Assembly: GCA_037439465.1 (NCBI GenBank)
Contig: JBBIVX010000012.1
Coordinates: 1-64,000, forward strand
DNA: 64,000 nucleotides
Reading direction: 5' to 3'
Source of the DNA: Parasulfuritortus sp037439465
GTDB taxonomy: Bacteria; Pseudomonadota; Gammaproteobacteria; Burkholderiales; Thiobacillaceae
Positions 9,599 to 18,277 of the stretch are shown in pieces (position 1 is the stretch's first letter; each line of letters starts with the position of its first letter). Below the pieces are notes generated by a model. The model saw nothing but the letters and a program-made list of their open reading frames with translations. It did no database searches and was not told where the DNA came from. The translations under genes were made by a program, and so were the position numbers.

Positions 9599-9844
9599 AT
9601 GGTCACTCCCCAAGACATCGAGACCTGGATTCAGGTCGGCCTCCCCTGTGATTTCATCCGCGTCGCTGGTGACGGCCAGCATTTCGAGGCCATCATCGTC
9701 TGTGCCGAATTTCGCGGCAAGACGCGCGTCGGCCGCCATCAACGTGTCTACCAGGCGCTCGGCGACAGGATGCAGACACTGATCCATGCGCTTTCCATCC
9801 AGGCGCTGACGCCGGAAGAATGGCAGGCGCGCGCGCATGGATAA
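9599..9844 (+). CDS. ibaG: BolA/IbaG family protein
   Basis: An 81-residue BolA-fold protein. It has the family pattern of a short N-terminal helix, the strand DGQHFEAIIVCAEFRGKTRVGRHQ (the invariant FxG and RVxRHQ-type helix start) and a C-terminal helix ending in LTPEEWQ. IbaG/YrbA proteins bind monothiol glutaredoxins with a [2Fe-2S] cluster and are usually found next to murA and mla, as here. The end overlaps murA by 8 bp. The start ATG at 9599 follows the exporter by 22 bp. Confidence 0.9.
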   Translation: MVTPQDIETWIQVGLPCDFIRVAGDGQHFEAIIVCAEFRGKTRVGRHQRVYQALGDRMQTLIHALSIQALTPEEWQARAHG

Positions 9845-11102
9845 ACTGGTCATCAGCGGCGGGCACCGTCTGCACGGTGAGGTCGCCATCTCCGGTGCCA
9901 AGAATGCCGCCCTGCCTATCCTCTGTGCGGCCCTGCTCAGCTCCGAACCACTGACTTTGTCCAATGTGCCGGACCTCAATGATATCGGCACCATGCTCAG
10001 GCTGCTCAAACAGATGGGGGTCAATATCAGCCGTGATGGCAACACGGTCACTCTCGATGCCGCGGGTCTTGACCAGCCGGTGGCGCCCTATGAACTGGTG
10101 AAGACCATGCGCGCGTCGATCCTGGTGTTGGGGCCGCTCACGGCCCGCTGCGGTGAGGCGCGCGTCAGCCTGCCCGGCGGCTGCGCTATTGGCGCCCGCC
10201 CTGTCGACCAGCACATCAAGGGCTTGCAGGCGATGGGGGCGGAAATCAGTGTCGAGCACGGCTATGTCCGTGCCGCCGCGCCGCATCTCGTGGGCGCCCG
10301 TCTGTTCACCGACATGGTCACCGTCACCGGCACCGAGAATTTGATGATGGCCGCCTGCCTGGCCGAGGGCGAGACGGTGATCGAAAATGCCGCACGCGAG
10401 CCGGAAGTGGTTGATCTAGCCCAATGTCTCAACAGCATGGGTGCCCAGATATCAGGCGCCGGCACCGACGTGGTTCGCATCCGTGGCGTGGCCAGGCTGC
10501 ACGGTGCCAGCCACCGCGTCATGCCCGATCGCATCGAGACCGGTACCTTTCTTTGCGCCGCCGCCGCCACTGGCGGCGAGATTCGCCTGACCGGGGTCTC
10601 GACCGGCCATCTCGACGCCGTGGTGGACAAGTTGATAGACGCCGGCTGCGACATCAGCGGCGAAAAGTCGCCCAATCATGAGGCCATCGTCATCCGCGCA
10701 CCGCAACGTCTTAAGGCGGTATCCATCCGCACTGCCCCGTATCCGGCCTTTCCCACTGACATGCAGGCCCAGTTCATGGCCATAGACAGTATCGCCGAGG
10801 GGGTCTCGGTGATACGCGAGACCATCTTCGAGAATCGTTTCATGCATGCCGTCGAGCTCATCCGTCTGGGCGCGGACATCAAGATCGATGGCAACACCGC
10901 CTTCGTGACTGGCGTGCCGCGGCTGGAGGGTGCCACCGTGATGGCCACAGACTTGCGCGCCTCGGCCAGCCTAGTCATCGCCGGCCTGATGGCGGAAGGT
11001 GAGACCCACGTCGAGCGCATCTACCATCTCGATCGCGGCTATGAACACATTGAGAACAAATTGACCGCCTTGGGCGCGGTGATCCGCAGAGTGAAGACAT
11101 GA
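9837..11102 (+). CDS. murA: UDP-N-acetylglucosamine 1-carboxyvinyltransferase MurA
   Basis: First committed enzyme of peptidoglycan synthesis, transferring enolpyruvate from PEP to UDP-GlcNAc in the cytoplasm. The 421 residues match MurA, with two inside-out alpha/beta domains. The substrate lysine lies in GAKNAALPIL near residue 22, and the catalytic Cys116 lies in GGCAIGARPVDQHI. A cysteine there is the fosfomycin-sensitive form. It overlaps hisG by 4 bp (ATGA). Confidence 0.97.
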   Translation: MDKLVISGGHRLHGEVAISGAKNAALPILCAALLSSEPLTLSNVPDLNDIGTMLRLLKQMGVNISRDGNTVTLDAAGLDQPVAPYELVKTMRASILVLGPLTARCGEARVSLPGGCAIGARPVDQHIKGLQAMGAEISVEHGYVRAAAPHLVGARLFTDMVTVTGTENLMMAACLAEGETVIENAAREPEVVDLAQCLNSMGAQISGAGTDVVRIRGVARLHGASHRVMPDRIETGTFLCAAAATGGEIRLTGVSTGHLDAVVDKLIDAGCDISGEKSPNHEAIVIRAPQRLKAVSIRTAPYPAFPTDMQAQFMAIDSIAEGVSVIRETIFENRFMHAVELIRLGADIKIDGNTAFVTGVPRLEGATVMATDLRASASLVIAGLMAEGETHVERIYHLDRGYEHIENKLTALGAVIRRVKT

Positions 11103-11743
11103 GCCAGATTACCCTCGCCCTGTCGAAGGGCCGCATCTTCGAGGAGACCTTGCCGTTGCTGGCTGCCGCCGGCATCGTGCCGGACGAGAACCCGGAAACC
11201 TCGCGCAAGCTGATCATAGGCACCAACCGGGCGGACGTGCGCCTCATCATCATCCGTGCCTCCGATGTGCCGACCTATGTCCAGCATGGGGCCGCCGACA
11301 TGGGTGTGGCCGGCAAGGATGTGCTCATGGAACATGGTGGCGAGGGCCTGTATCAACCAGTGGATCTCAACATCGCCAAGTGCCGGATGATGGTGGCGAC
11401 GCCGCTCGGTTTCGATTACCAGACAGCCGTGCGCCGGGGGGCGCGTTTGCGCGTGGCCACCAAATATGTGCGTACCGCCCGCCTGCACTTCGCCGCCAAG
11501 GGCGTGCATGTGGACCTGATCAAGCTCTACGGTTCGATGGAACTGGCGCCGCTGGTTGGGCTCTCCGACGTTATCGTCGATCTGGTCTCCAGCGGCGGCA
11601 CATTGAAAGCCAACAACTTGGTGGCGGTGGAAGAAATCTGCGGCATCAGCTCGCGGCTGGTGGTCAACCAGGCCGCGCTGAAACTCAAGCATGCCCTCAT
11701 CCAGCCTATCATCGAGACCTTTCGCCGGGCCGCAGCAGCCTGA
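11099..11743 (+). CDS. hisG: ATP phosphoribosyltransferase, short form HisG(S)
   Basis: First enzyme of histidine synthesis. It joins ATP and PRPP. At 214 residues it is the short form, which lacks the C-terminal ACT-like regulatory domain and works as a complex with the HisRS-like subunit HisZ. hisZ is not in the window and must lie elsewhere. Visible features are LALSKGRIFEETLPLL at the start and DVIVDLVSSGGTLKANNL, the PRPP-binding loop region. It overlaps murA and is followed by hisD after 43 bp. Confidence 0.95.
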   Translation: MSQITLALSKGRIFEETLPLLAAAGIVPDENPETSRKLIIGTNRADVRLIIIRASDVPTYVQHGAADMGVAGKDVLMEHGGEGLYQPVDLNIAKCRMMVATPLGFDYQTAVRRGARLRVATKYVRTARLHFAAKGVHVDLIKLYGSMELAPLVGLSDVIVDLVSSGGTLKANNLVAVEEICGISSRLVVNQAALKLKHALIQPIIETFRRAAAA

Positions 11744-11751
11744 ATCGCCGC

Positions 11752-11757
11752 TATAAT
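11752..11757 (+). promoter_or_regulatory. Possible -10 element before hisD
   Basis: A consensus TATAAT lies in the 43-bp gap between hisG and hisD, 30 bp before the hisD start. The -35 region inside the end of hisG is weak. It may give hisD extra transcription on top of the murA-hisG read-through. Confidence 0.35.
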
Positions 11758-11786
11758 TCCACTTTAATAATCATTGCCTACCCGTC

Positions 11787-13094
11787 ATGTCTGCCACCCC
11801 CATCCGCCGTCTCGATTCCGCCCAGCCCGATTTCCAGACTGACCTGAAACGCCTGCTCAGTTTTTCTTCTGAGACCGACAGCCATATCGCCACGGCCGTC
11901 GCTGAAATCCTGGCCGCCGTCCGTGACCGGGGGGACGCGGCCGTGCTCGAATACACAGCCCGTTTCGATCGCCTACAGGCGCCGGACATGGCCACCCTGG
12001 AGTTGCCCAAGTCACGTCTGGAGGCGGCGCTCTATGCGCTGCCACTGCGTTTGGAAAAGGCTTTGCGGGCGGCCGCCGAGCGTGTGCGTCTTTATCACGA
12101 GCGGCAGCTGCAGCATTCCTGGACCTATACCGAGGCGGATGGCACGGTGCTCGGCCAACAGATCACGGCCCTCGACCGGGTCGGTCTGTACGTGCCCGGC
12201 GGCAAGGCCGCCTACCCTTCTTCGGTGTTGATGAACGCCGTGCCTGCCAAGGTGGCCGGAGTCAAGGAACTGATCATGGTGGTGCCCACCCCGGATGGTG
12301 TGCAGAACGATCTGGTGCTGGCCGCGGCAGCGGTGTCCGGCGTTGATCGGGTCTTTACCATCGGTGGCGCCCAGGCCGTGGCGGCGCTGGCCTACGGCAC
12401 AGCGACCGTGCCGCAGGTGGACAAGATCGTCGGTCCGGGCAATGCCTATGTTGCCGAGGCGAAGCGGCGGGTATTCGGCATTGTCGGCATTGACATGATC
12501 GCCGGCCCCTCGGAAATCCTCATCATCTGCGATGGCAAGACCGACCCCGATTGGATCGCCATGGACCTCTTCTCCCAGGCCGAACATGACGAGCTGGCCC
12601 AGTCCATATTGATCAGTCCCGACGCTGCCTTCCTCGATGCCGTGCAAGCCAGCGTTACCCGGCTGATGCCCAGCATGCCCCGCCTGGACGTGATCCGCGC
12701 CTCCATCGGCCAGCGCGGCGGCCTGATCCGCTGTCGCGACCTGGACGAAGCGGCGGCAATTGCCAACGACATAGCCCCCGAACACCTGGAACTGTCAGTT
12801 GATGACCCGGCCGCCATGCTGCCGCAGATCCGCCATGCCGGCGCCATCTTCATGGGACGCCACACCTGCGAGGCACTGGGTGACTATTGTGCCGGTCCCA
12901 ACCACGTGCTGCCCACTTCGCGTACCGCACGTTTTTCCTCACCGCTCGGTGTATATGACTTCCAGAAACGGTCGAGCCTGATCCAAGTCTCCCAGGCGGG
13001 CGCCAACAGTCTCGGCGAGATCGCGGCGGCACTGGCCTATGGCGAGGGCTTGCAAGCGCACGGCCGCTCGGCGGAATACCGTATGGGCCGTTGA
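11787..13094 (+). CDS. hisD: Histidinol dehydrogenase
   Basis: Zinc enzyme that oxidises L-histidinol to histidine in two NAD-dependent steps. The 435 residues match the family. Conserved features are GLYVPGGKAAYPSSVLMNA, the segment QVDKIVGPGN, the metal-site DLFSQAEHDELAQS with His/Gln ligands, and the active-site EHLEL with later GDYCAGPNHVLPT. In many relatives hisC follows; here the cluster ends at a terminator. Confidence 0.97.
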   Translation: MSATPIRRLDSAQPDFQTDLKRLLSFSSETDSHIATAVAEILAAVRDRGDAAVLEYTARFDRLQAPDMATLELPKSRLEAALYALPLRLEKALRAAAERVRLYHERQLQHSWTYTEADGTVLGQQITALDRVGLYVPGGKAAYPSSVLMNAVPAKVAGVKELIMVVPTPDGVQNDLVLAAAAVSGVDRVFTIGGAQAVAALAYGTATVPQVDKIVGPGNAYVAEAKRRVFGIVGIDMIAGPSEILIICDGKTDPDWIAMDLFSQAEHDELAQSILISPDAAFLDAVQASVTRLMPSMPRLDVIRASIGQRGGLIRCRDLDEAAAIANDIAPEHLELSVDDPAAMLPQIRHAGAIFMGRHTCEALGDYCAGPNHVLPTSRTARFSSPLGVYDFQKRSSLIQVSQAGANSLGEIAAALAYGEGLQAHGRSAEYRMGR

Positions 13095-13118
13095 CCAGGG
13101 CACTGAACATGAAAACAA

Positions 13119-13146
13119 AAAGCCGGGTAATTCCCGGCTTTTTTTA
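13119..13146. terminator. Bidirectional intrinsic terminator, hisD/phaC
   Basis: The stem AGCCGGG (13121-13127) pairs with CCCGGCT (13133-13139) around TAATT and runs into a T-run on the plus strand. An A-rich run at 13111-13120 gives a T-run for the minus strand. It lies between the convergent ends of hisD and phaC. Confidence 0.9.
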
Positions 13147-13179
13147 TGAAAGTATATGCTTGCCGAGCCGTGCTATCGC

Positions 13180-14244
13180 TCAGCCACGTTCGTTCAACCA
13201 TTTGCCTATGGCCGGCGGCACCGTCTTCTGGGCCTTGCCACTCACGTAGATGCCGATGTGGCCGCCGGGGAACGACAACTCGGTGTAGTCCCGGGTACCC
13301 AGCTTGCCGCGCATGGCGCGCGAGGCATCGGGTGGAACCAGGTGGTCCTGCTCGGCAAAGATGTTGAGCACGGGCATGGTGACCCCTTTCAAGTTGACTG
13401 GCGCGCCGATCTGGAGGCCGCCCTTGAGCAACTTATTTTGCTGGTAAAAATCCTTGATGAACTGGCGGAAGGCCTCGCCGGCCTGGTCAGGGGAGTCGAA
13501 TATCCATTTTTCCATACGCAGAAAGTTCTTCAGCGCCGCTGGATCGTCGAGGGTGTCGAGCAGGCCCAGGTACTTCTGCCCCATGAGCTGATAAGGCTTG
13601 AGGTTGAGGAAGGTCCAATTGAGCATTTCGCCAGGCACATTTCCCAGGGTATCGACCAGGAGGTCGACATCGACCTCACGCACCCAGTGGGAAAGCATGT
13701 TGTCCGGTGTCTGGAAATCGACTGGGGTGACCATGGTCACCAGGTTTTTCACCTTGTCCGGGTGCAACGCCGAGTAGCAGAGTGAGAAGGTGCCACCCTG
13801 ACAGATGCCGAGCAGGTTGATCTGGTCAAGGTGATGGCGTTCACGGATCACATCGACGCAGCGGTCCAGGTAGCCATTGATGTAATCGTCCAAGCTCAGA
13901 TAGCGGTCGGCTCGGTCGGGATAGCCCCAATCGATCAGGTAGACGTCCTGGCCAGCGTCGAGCAGACCTTTGACGGTGGAGCGGTTCTCCTGGATGTCGG
14001 TCATGTAGGGGCGGTTCACCAGGGCATAGACGATAAGCAGGGGCACCTTGTTCTGCACCGTTTCCGCCGGTGGATTGAAGCGGAACAGGGTCAGCTTGTC
14101 CTCGCTGTAGACAGCGGTTTTGGGCGTGACGCCGGTCGATATTTCACCGACCTCCATCAGGTTCTTCATACCGTGGGTGAGCTTCTGGCCGTAGCGGGTC
14201 AATTCCTCGACGACGGCCTCGGGAGTCAGGTCAAAAGGGGTCAT
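13180..14244 (-). CDS. phaC: Class III PHA synthase catalytic subunit PhaC
   Basis: Polymerises 3-hydroxybutyryl-CoA into PHB at the granule surface as a complex with PhaE. The 354 residues match class III synthases (about 355), not the roughly 590-residue class I enzymes usual in betaproteobacteria. The lipase-like box is GICQGG with nucleophile Cys148. The other catalytic residues are the Asp in FAEQDHLVPP near 302 and the His in FPGGHIGIYVSG near 331. The fold is alpha/beta hydrolase. The start overlaps phaE by 4 bp, as in Allochromatium-type loci. Confidence 0.96.
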   Translation of the reverse strand: MTPFDLTPEAVVEELTRYGQKLTHGMKNLMEVGEISTGVTPKTAVYSEDKLTLFRFNPPAETVQNKVPLLIVYALVNRPYMTDIQENRSTVKGLLDAGQDVYLIDWGYPDRADRYLSLDDYINGYLDRCVDVIRERHHLDQINLLGICQGGTFSLCYSALHPDKVKNLVTMVTPVDFQTPDNMLSHWVREVDVDLLVDTLGNVPGEMLNWTFLNLKPYQLMGQKYLGLLDTLDDPAALKNFLRMEKWIFDSPDQAGEAFRQFIKDFYQQNKLLKGGLQIGAPVNLKGVTMPVLNIFAEQDHLVPPDASRAMRGKLGTRDYTELSFPGGHIGIYVSGKAQKTVPPAIGKWLNERG

Positions 14245-15398
14245 TTCTTGTTTCCTCCAGATTTACTCTTGCTGGCGGCGGAGGCCGGCCTGGTCGCTAT
14301 TTTCGGCGCGGCGGCGCGTTTAGCAGCTGGTTTGACAATGGTCTTGGCGGCCGGCTTGACGCTTTTTTCCAGCGGCGTTTGCGGTGCCTGAGCGAGCAAC
14401 GCCGTCAATTGTTCCTGCATGCCCTTGAGCGTTTTGTTCAGGCGCAGATTCTCCCGCCGCAGTTCCTGCTGCCGCCGTTGCAAGGTGCTGATCTCGGCGT
14501 GGGTGGGCATGTGCAAAGCCTCCAGGCCCTCATCGACCAGGCGCGCCATCTGTGCCTTCAACGCCAGCAGGCTGTTCACCAGTCGGCCATAGAGGGCGCG
14601 GTATTCATCGGTCATGACGAACTCGGCATAAGCCGCTTCCGCGAGTCCCACCCAGCGGTCGTAGATTTCACGCAGTGAACCGACAGGCTTGCCGTTCTCG
14701 GCTTCTTGCAGCATGGCACGCTGGAATTTTTGCGTGGTCTCCAGCGCCAGTTTGGCGAAGGCCATCTGATAGGCCTGGGTCGCGGCGGCGTAGTCCATGG
14801 CCAATTGACCCAGACGCTGCTGTTGTTCCTGCGCTTCGCGGGTGTAGCCGACGGCGGGGATGGAGAGAAAACGATTCATCTGCTCATGCAGCGCTCCCAT
14901 CCCCAAGGCGGCGCCTTCCGGGTGGAAGGCTTGGGTGAAGTCGCCGGGCATGGGCATGATATTGGCCGCCATGCGGTTCCAGGTGTCCATGGGCAGATCC
15001 CAGAAGGTCATCATGTCTTTCAAAGGATTGCCGGCCGTGAGCGGGGCTGTGCCCGGCCGCCACGCGGACCAGGACTGACGCATCGCCTCCAACCAGCCAT
15101 TCAACACCTCCATGGCGTCGTTCTTGTCGGCGCGGTCGGTGACAAAGCGTTCGGCCAAGCCGAAATAACCTTTGGCCATGTCCATCAGCTTGTCGAAAAC
15201 GGCGCGGCCATCGGGCGGCGCCAGCGGTGCCAGAGACTGCCACCATTGATCGATACCTTCCGCCCATGGGCTCTTCGGCATGGCCGGTGTCTTGGCGCCG
15301 AATCGGGCCAGATCGGCCCAGGACTTCCAGTAACTTTGTTGGGCCTCGAGCCAGCTCTCCATCCAGGCATTCTTCGTATCTGTCACGCTTAACCTCAT
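14241..15398 (-). CDS. phaE: Class III PHA synthase subunit PhaE
   Basis: A 385-residue non-catalytic partner of PhaC that activates the synthase and shortens its lag phase. Family features are the N-terminal SWLEAQQSYWKSWADL and the conserved PxxGSLREIYDRWVGLAEAAYAEF region in the middle. A coiled-coil-like stretch of about residues 300-345 (TLQRRQQELRRENLRLNKT) and a Lys/Ala-rich tail follow. The tail, rich in KPAAK repeats, may touch DNA or polymer (inference). It is transcribed divergently from phaA and is first in a phaE-phaC operon. Confidence 0.93.
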   Translation of the reverse strand: MRLSVTDTKNAWMESWLEAQQSYWKSWADLARFGAKTPAMPKSPWAEGIDQWWQSLAPLAPPDGRAVFDKLMDMAKGYFGLAERFVTDRADKNDAMEVLNGWLEAMRQSWSAWRPGTAPLTAGNPLKDMMTFWDLPMDTWNRMAANIMPMPGDFTQAFHPEGAALGMGALHEQMNRFLSIPAVGYTREAQEQQQRLGQLAMDYAAATQAYQMAFAKLALETTQKFQRAMLQEAENGKPVGSLREIYDRWVGLAEAAYAEFVMTDEYRALYGRLVNSLLALKAQMARLVDEGLEALHMPTHAEISTLQRRQQELRRENLRLNKTLKGMQEQLTALLAQAPQTPLEKSVKPAAKTIVKPAAKRAAAPKIATRPASAASKSKSGGNKK

Positions 15399-15668
15399 TT
15401 TTCGCAGGTAAAAAAATCGTAGCTATGTTGTGCGTTGCAACATAAACTGTCAAGCCCTGATTGCGGCAGTGCATCAAACGACATGAGTGGATACAATAGC
15501 CACAGGGGGAATCACCCGGTCCTGCCAGGCAGAGGCCGTTCAACCCAGGTTGTTCATTAGGGCGCGCCATGATGACGCGGTGTTTTTCGCTGAAAAACAA
15601 TCGCCGGGGCGTGCGTAGGCCCGCATGGCCGCCGAATGGATAATCCGGGTTCAATCGAGGAGAGTTAA
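15399..15668. promoter_or_regulatory. Divergent phaE/phaA control region
   Basis: A 270-bp gene-free stretch between the two arms of the PHB locus. It holds the inverted repeat at 15425-15443 close to phaE and a strong Shine-Dalgarno (GAGGAG) just before phaA. Open frames crossing it show no protein features. No clear sigma-70 pair could be fixed for phaA. Confidence 0.5.
15425..15443. promoter_or_regulatory. Inverted repeat, possible PhaR site upstream of phaE
   Basis: ATGTTG (15425-15430) and CAACAT (15438-15443) are perfect inverted arms around TGCGTTG, embedding TTGTGCGTTGCAACA. It shares the TTGTGCG half with the palindrome upstream of the phasin gene and lies 27 bp before the phaE start, where repressor binding would block transcription. 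PhaR binding is inference. Confidence 0.5.
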
Positions 15669-16853
15669 ATGCAGGAAGAAGTCGTCATCGTCGCCGCGTG
15701 TCGCACGGCGATCGGTAGTTTTGGCGGTGCCCTGGCGGGTATGCCCGCCATCGAACTTGGCGCGACGGTCATCAAGGACTTGCTTAGACGCGCCGGCCTG
15801 CAACCGGCACAGATCGATGAGGTCATTCTGGGTCAAGTGCTGACGGCCGGACTGGGCCAGAACCCAGCCCGGCAGTCCGCCCTGGCGGCCGGCCTGCCGC
15901 AAACGGTGTCCGCCATGACCGTCAACAAGGTCTGCGGCAGCGGCCTGAAGGCCGTACATCTGGCGGCACAGGCCGTCCGTTGCGGCGATGCCGGCATCGT
16001 CCTGGCTGGCGGCCAGGAAAATATGAGCCGCTCCGCCCATGTCCTACCCAACTCGCGCAACGGCACCCGGATGGGCAATTGGGAACTCATCGACACCATG
16101 ATCAACGATGGCTTGTGGTGCGCCTTCAACGACTGCCACATGGGTATCACGGCCGAGAATATCGCGGATAGATACAGTTTTAGCCGTGCCGAGCAGGATC
16201 TTTTCGCCGTCACGTCGCAACAACGCACCGAGGCGGCTCAGCAGACCGGGGTCTTCGCCACCGAGATCGTCCCGGTGGAGATTCCCCAGCGCAAGGGCGA
16301 CCCGCTTATCTTTGCCAAAGATGAGTTTCCCCGTGCCGGCGCAACCGTAGAGTCACTCGGCAAACTGCGTCCGGCTTTCAAGAAAGAAGGTACGGTGACC
16401 GCCGGCAATGCCTCCGGTCTCAACGATGGTGCCGCCGGCGTGATCGTCATGACGGCCGCGCGTGCCCAGGCGCTGGGGCTGACCCCGCTCGCCCGCATCG
16501 CCGGCTTCGCCAGCGCCGGAGTCGATCCGGCCATCATGGGCACCGGGCCAATCCCGGCCACGCGCAAGTGTCTTGAAAGGGCGGGTTGGAATGTTGGCGA
16601 CCTTGATCTGATCGAAGCCAACGAGGCCTTCGCCGCCCAGGCCATGGCGGTAAACAAGGAACTGGGCCTCGATCTTGGCAAGGTCAACATCAGCGGCGGC
16701 GCCATCGCGCTCGGCCATCCCATCGGCGCTTCCGGTGCGCGGATACTGGTGACCTTGTTGTATGGCATGCAGCGCATCGGCGCCAGGAAGGGGCTGGCCA
16801 CACTGTGCATCGGCGGCGGCCAGGGTGTCGCCATGGCTATCGAACGGTTCTGA
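15669..16853 (+). CDS. phaA: Acetyl-CoA acetyltransferase (beta-ketothiolase) PhaA
   Basis: Condenses two acetyl-CoA to acetoacetyl-CoA, the first step to PHB. The 394 residues match biosynthetic thiolases. Catalytic Cys89 lies in NKVCGSGLKAV, the second-site His in ALGHPIGASGAR near residue 349, and the proton-relay Cys in CIGGGQG near 382. The product feeds PhaB, encoded 16 bp downstream. The start has the Shine-Dalgarno GAGGAG. Confidence 0.96.
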   Translation: MQEEVVIVAACRTAIGSFGGALAGMPAIELGATVIKDLLRRAGLQPAQIDEVILGQVLTAGLGQNPARQSALAAGLPQTVSAMTVNKVCGSGLKAVHLAAQAVRCGDAGIVLAGGQENMSRSAHVLPNSRNGTRMGNWELIDTMINDGLWCAFNDCHMGITAENIADRYSFSRAEQDLFAVTSQQRTEAAQQTGVFATEIVPVEIPQRKGDPLIFAKDEFPRAGATVESLGKLRPAFKKEGTVTAGNASGLNDGAAGVIVMTAARAQALGLTPLARIAGFASAGVDPAIMGTGPIPATRKCLERAGWNVGDLDLIEANEAFAAQAMAVNKELGLDLGKVNISGGAIALGHPIGASGARILVTLLYGMQRIGARKGLATLCIGGGQGVAMAIERF

Positions 16854-16869
16854 TCGAAAGGAATAAAAC

Positions 16870-17616
16870 ATGAACGGACTTCAAGACAAGGTGGCGCTGG
16901 TCACAGGCGGCGCTGGCGGCATCGGCACCGCCATCTGCCGCCGCCTGGCCGCCGCTGGCTGCAAGGTGGTGTCAGTGGATATCAACCTCGATAACGCCAA
17001 GACCTGGCAGGCAATACAGGCGGGCGCGGGCTATACGTTCGCCATCTATCAGTGCGACGTCTCCAACCTCGAATCCTGTCAGGCGATGGCGGCGGCGGTG
17101 AACCAGGACTTCGGCGGCGTCGATATCCTGGTCAACAATGCTGGCATCACCATGGATGCCACCTTTCGCAAGATGAGCGCCGAACAGTGGACCAAGGTAC
17201 TCAATGTCAACCTGTTCTCGGTCTTCAACATCAGCAAGCAGTTCGTTGATGGCATGATGGACAAAGGCTGGGGCAGGATCATCAATATCTCCTCCATCAA
17301 CGGCCAGAAGGGCCAGTTCGGCCAGACCAACTATTCCGCTGCCAAGGCAGGGATGCATGGCTTCACCATGGCCCTGGCCCAGGAGACGGCGCGCAAGGGC
17401 GTCACAGTCAATTCGGTGTCGCCCGGCTATATAGGCACCGAGATGGTGATGGCAGTGCCCGAGGACGTGCGCGCCAAGATCGTTGCCCAGATACCCGTCG
17501 GCCGTCTCGGTAAGCCGGAAGAGATCGCTGCCGTGGTGGCCTTCCTTGCTTCCACGGATGCGGCCTTCATCACCGGCGCCAACCTTGCGGCCAACGGTGG
17601 TCAACACATGATGTAA
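16870..17616 (+). CDS. phaB: Acetoacetyl-CoA reductase PhaB
   Basis: A short-chain dehydrogenase that reduces acetoacetyl-CoA to (R)-3-hydroxybutyryl-CoA using NADPH. The 248 residues include the nucleotide motif TGGAGGIG (12-19), NNAG at 89-92, the active-site Ser around 141 and the YxxxK pair Tyr155/Lys159 in NYSAAKAG. The C-terminal end GANLAANGGQHMM is typical of PhaB. It lies between phaA and phaR in the same direction. Confidence 0.96.
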   Translation: MNGLQDKVALVTGGAGGIGTAICRRLAAAGCKVVSVDINLDNAKTWQAIQAGAGYTFAIYQCDVSNLESCQAMAAAVNQDFGGVDILVNNAGITMDATFRKMSAEQWTKVLNVNLFSVFNISKQFVDGMMDKGWGRIINISSINGQKGQFGQTNYSAAKAGMHGFTMALAQETARKGVTVNSVSPGYIGTEMVMAVPEDVRAKIVAQIPVGRLGKPEEIAAVVAFLASTDAAFITGANLAANGGQHMM

Positions 17617-17667
17617 CGTCAACATAGGAGGGCAGGGCCGCCTGCCCCCCCACCTGAAAGGCCCGCC

Positions 17668-18141
17668 ATGAGCGAAGAACGCCTGATCAAGAAATATCCC
17701 AATCGCCGTCTCTATGACACGGAAGAGAGCCGCTACATCACGCTGCTGGAGGTCAAGGACCTGGTCATGCGAGGTATCGCCTTCAAGGTGGTGGACAGCC
17801 AGAGCGAGCAGGACATCACCCGCGCCATCCTTTTGCAGATCATTTTGGAGCAGGAAGCCGCCGGTCAGCCTTTGTTCACCACGGACATGTTGGCCCAGTT
17901 CATCCGTTTCTACGGCGATACGGCGCAATCCGCCTTCACGACCTTTCTCGAACAGGGCCTGGATTTCTTCCTGAAACAGCAGCAGGCCATGGCGGAACAG
18001 GTAAAGGGCCTGATAACCGCCAATCCCATGGATGTATGGGTCAAGATGGGGCAAAGCAACATGCAATTCTGGAATGACATCGAAGCCGCCCTGAGTCAGG
18101 GCACCAAGCCCGCCGCACAGGACAATAAACGCAGGAAATGA
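17668..18141 (+). CDS. phaR: PHB synthesis repressor PhaR
   Basis: A 157-residue DNA- and polymer-binding regulator. It represses phasin and synthesis genes when no PHB is present and is titrated away by nascent granules. The N-terminal DNA-binding domain is recognisable from LIKKYPNRRLYDTEESRYI. PHB accumulation-regulatory repeats follow (PLFTTDMLAQFIRFYGD...AFTTFLEQGLDFF). Palindromes at 18228-18244 and 15425-15443 are its likely targets. Confidence 0.95.
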   Translation: MSEERLIKKYPNRRLYDTEESRYITLLEVKDLVMRGIAFKVVDSQSEQDITRAILLQIILEQEAAGQPLFTTDMLAQFIRFYGDTAQSAFTTFLEQGLDFFLKQQQAMAEQVKGLITANPMDVWVKMGQSNMQFWNDIEAALSQGTKPAAQDNKRRK

Positions 18142-18167
18142 CCCAGTCTCCTTGCCCCGGCCATTTT

Positions 18168-18244
18168 TTGTGCACTGCGAAATAATTCTTGACTTGTTCA
18201 TTTCGATTGCGTATTGTGCAATGCAGCATTGTGCGACGCACAAT
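18168..18244. promoter_or_regulatory. Phasin promoter with PhaR-like operator
   Basis: TTGACT (18189-18194) and TATTGT (18212-18217) form a sigma-70 promoter with exact 17-bp spacing. Just downstream, 18228-18244 is a perfect 17-bp palindrome, ATTGTGCG-A-CGCACAAT. Further TTGTGCA-type half-sites occur at 18168-18178 and overlapping the -10 at 18214-18224. This resembles PhaR sites of other betaproteobacteria and would allow repression by occlusion. Confidence 0.7.
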
Positions 18245-18277
18245 CGTACTGTCCCTTAATTTTTCAGGAGATCGGAA

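Noticed and set aside
16972..18243. Long open frame (423 codons) on the minus strand across phaB and phaR
   Set aside because: It is fully antisense to two well-supported genes, is rich in Gly/His/Leu as expected from reversed GC-rich codons, and has no domain.
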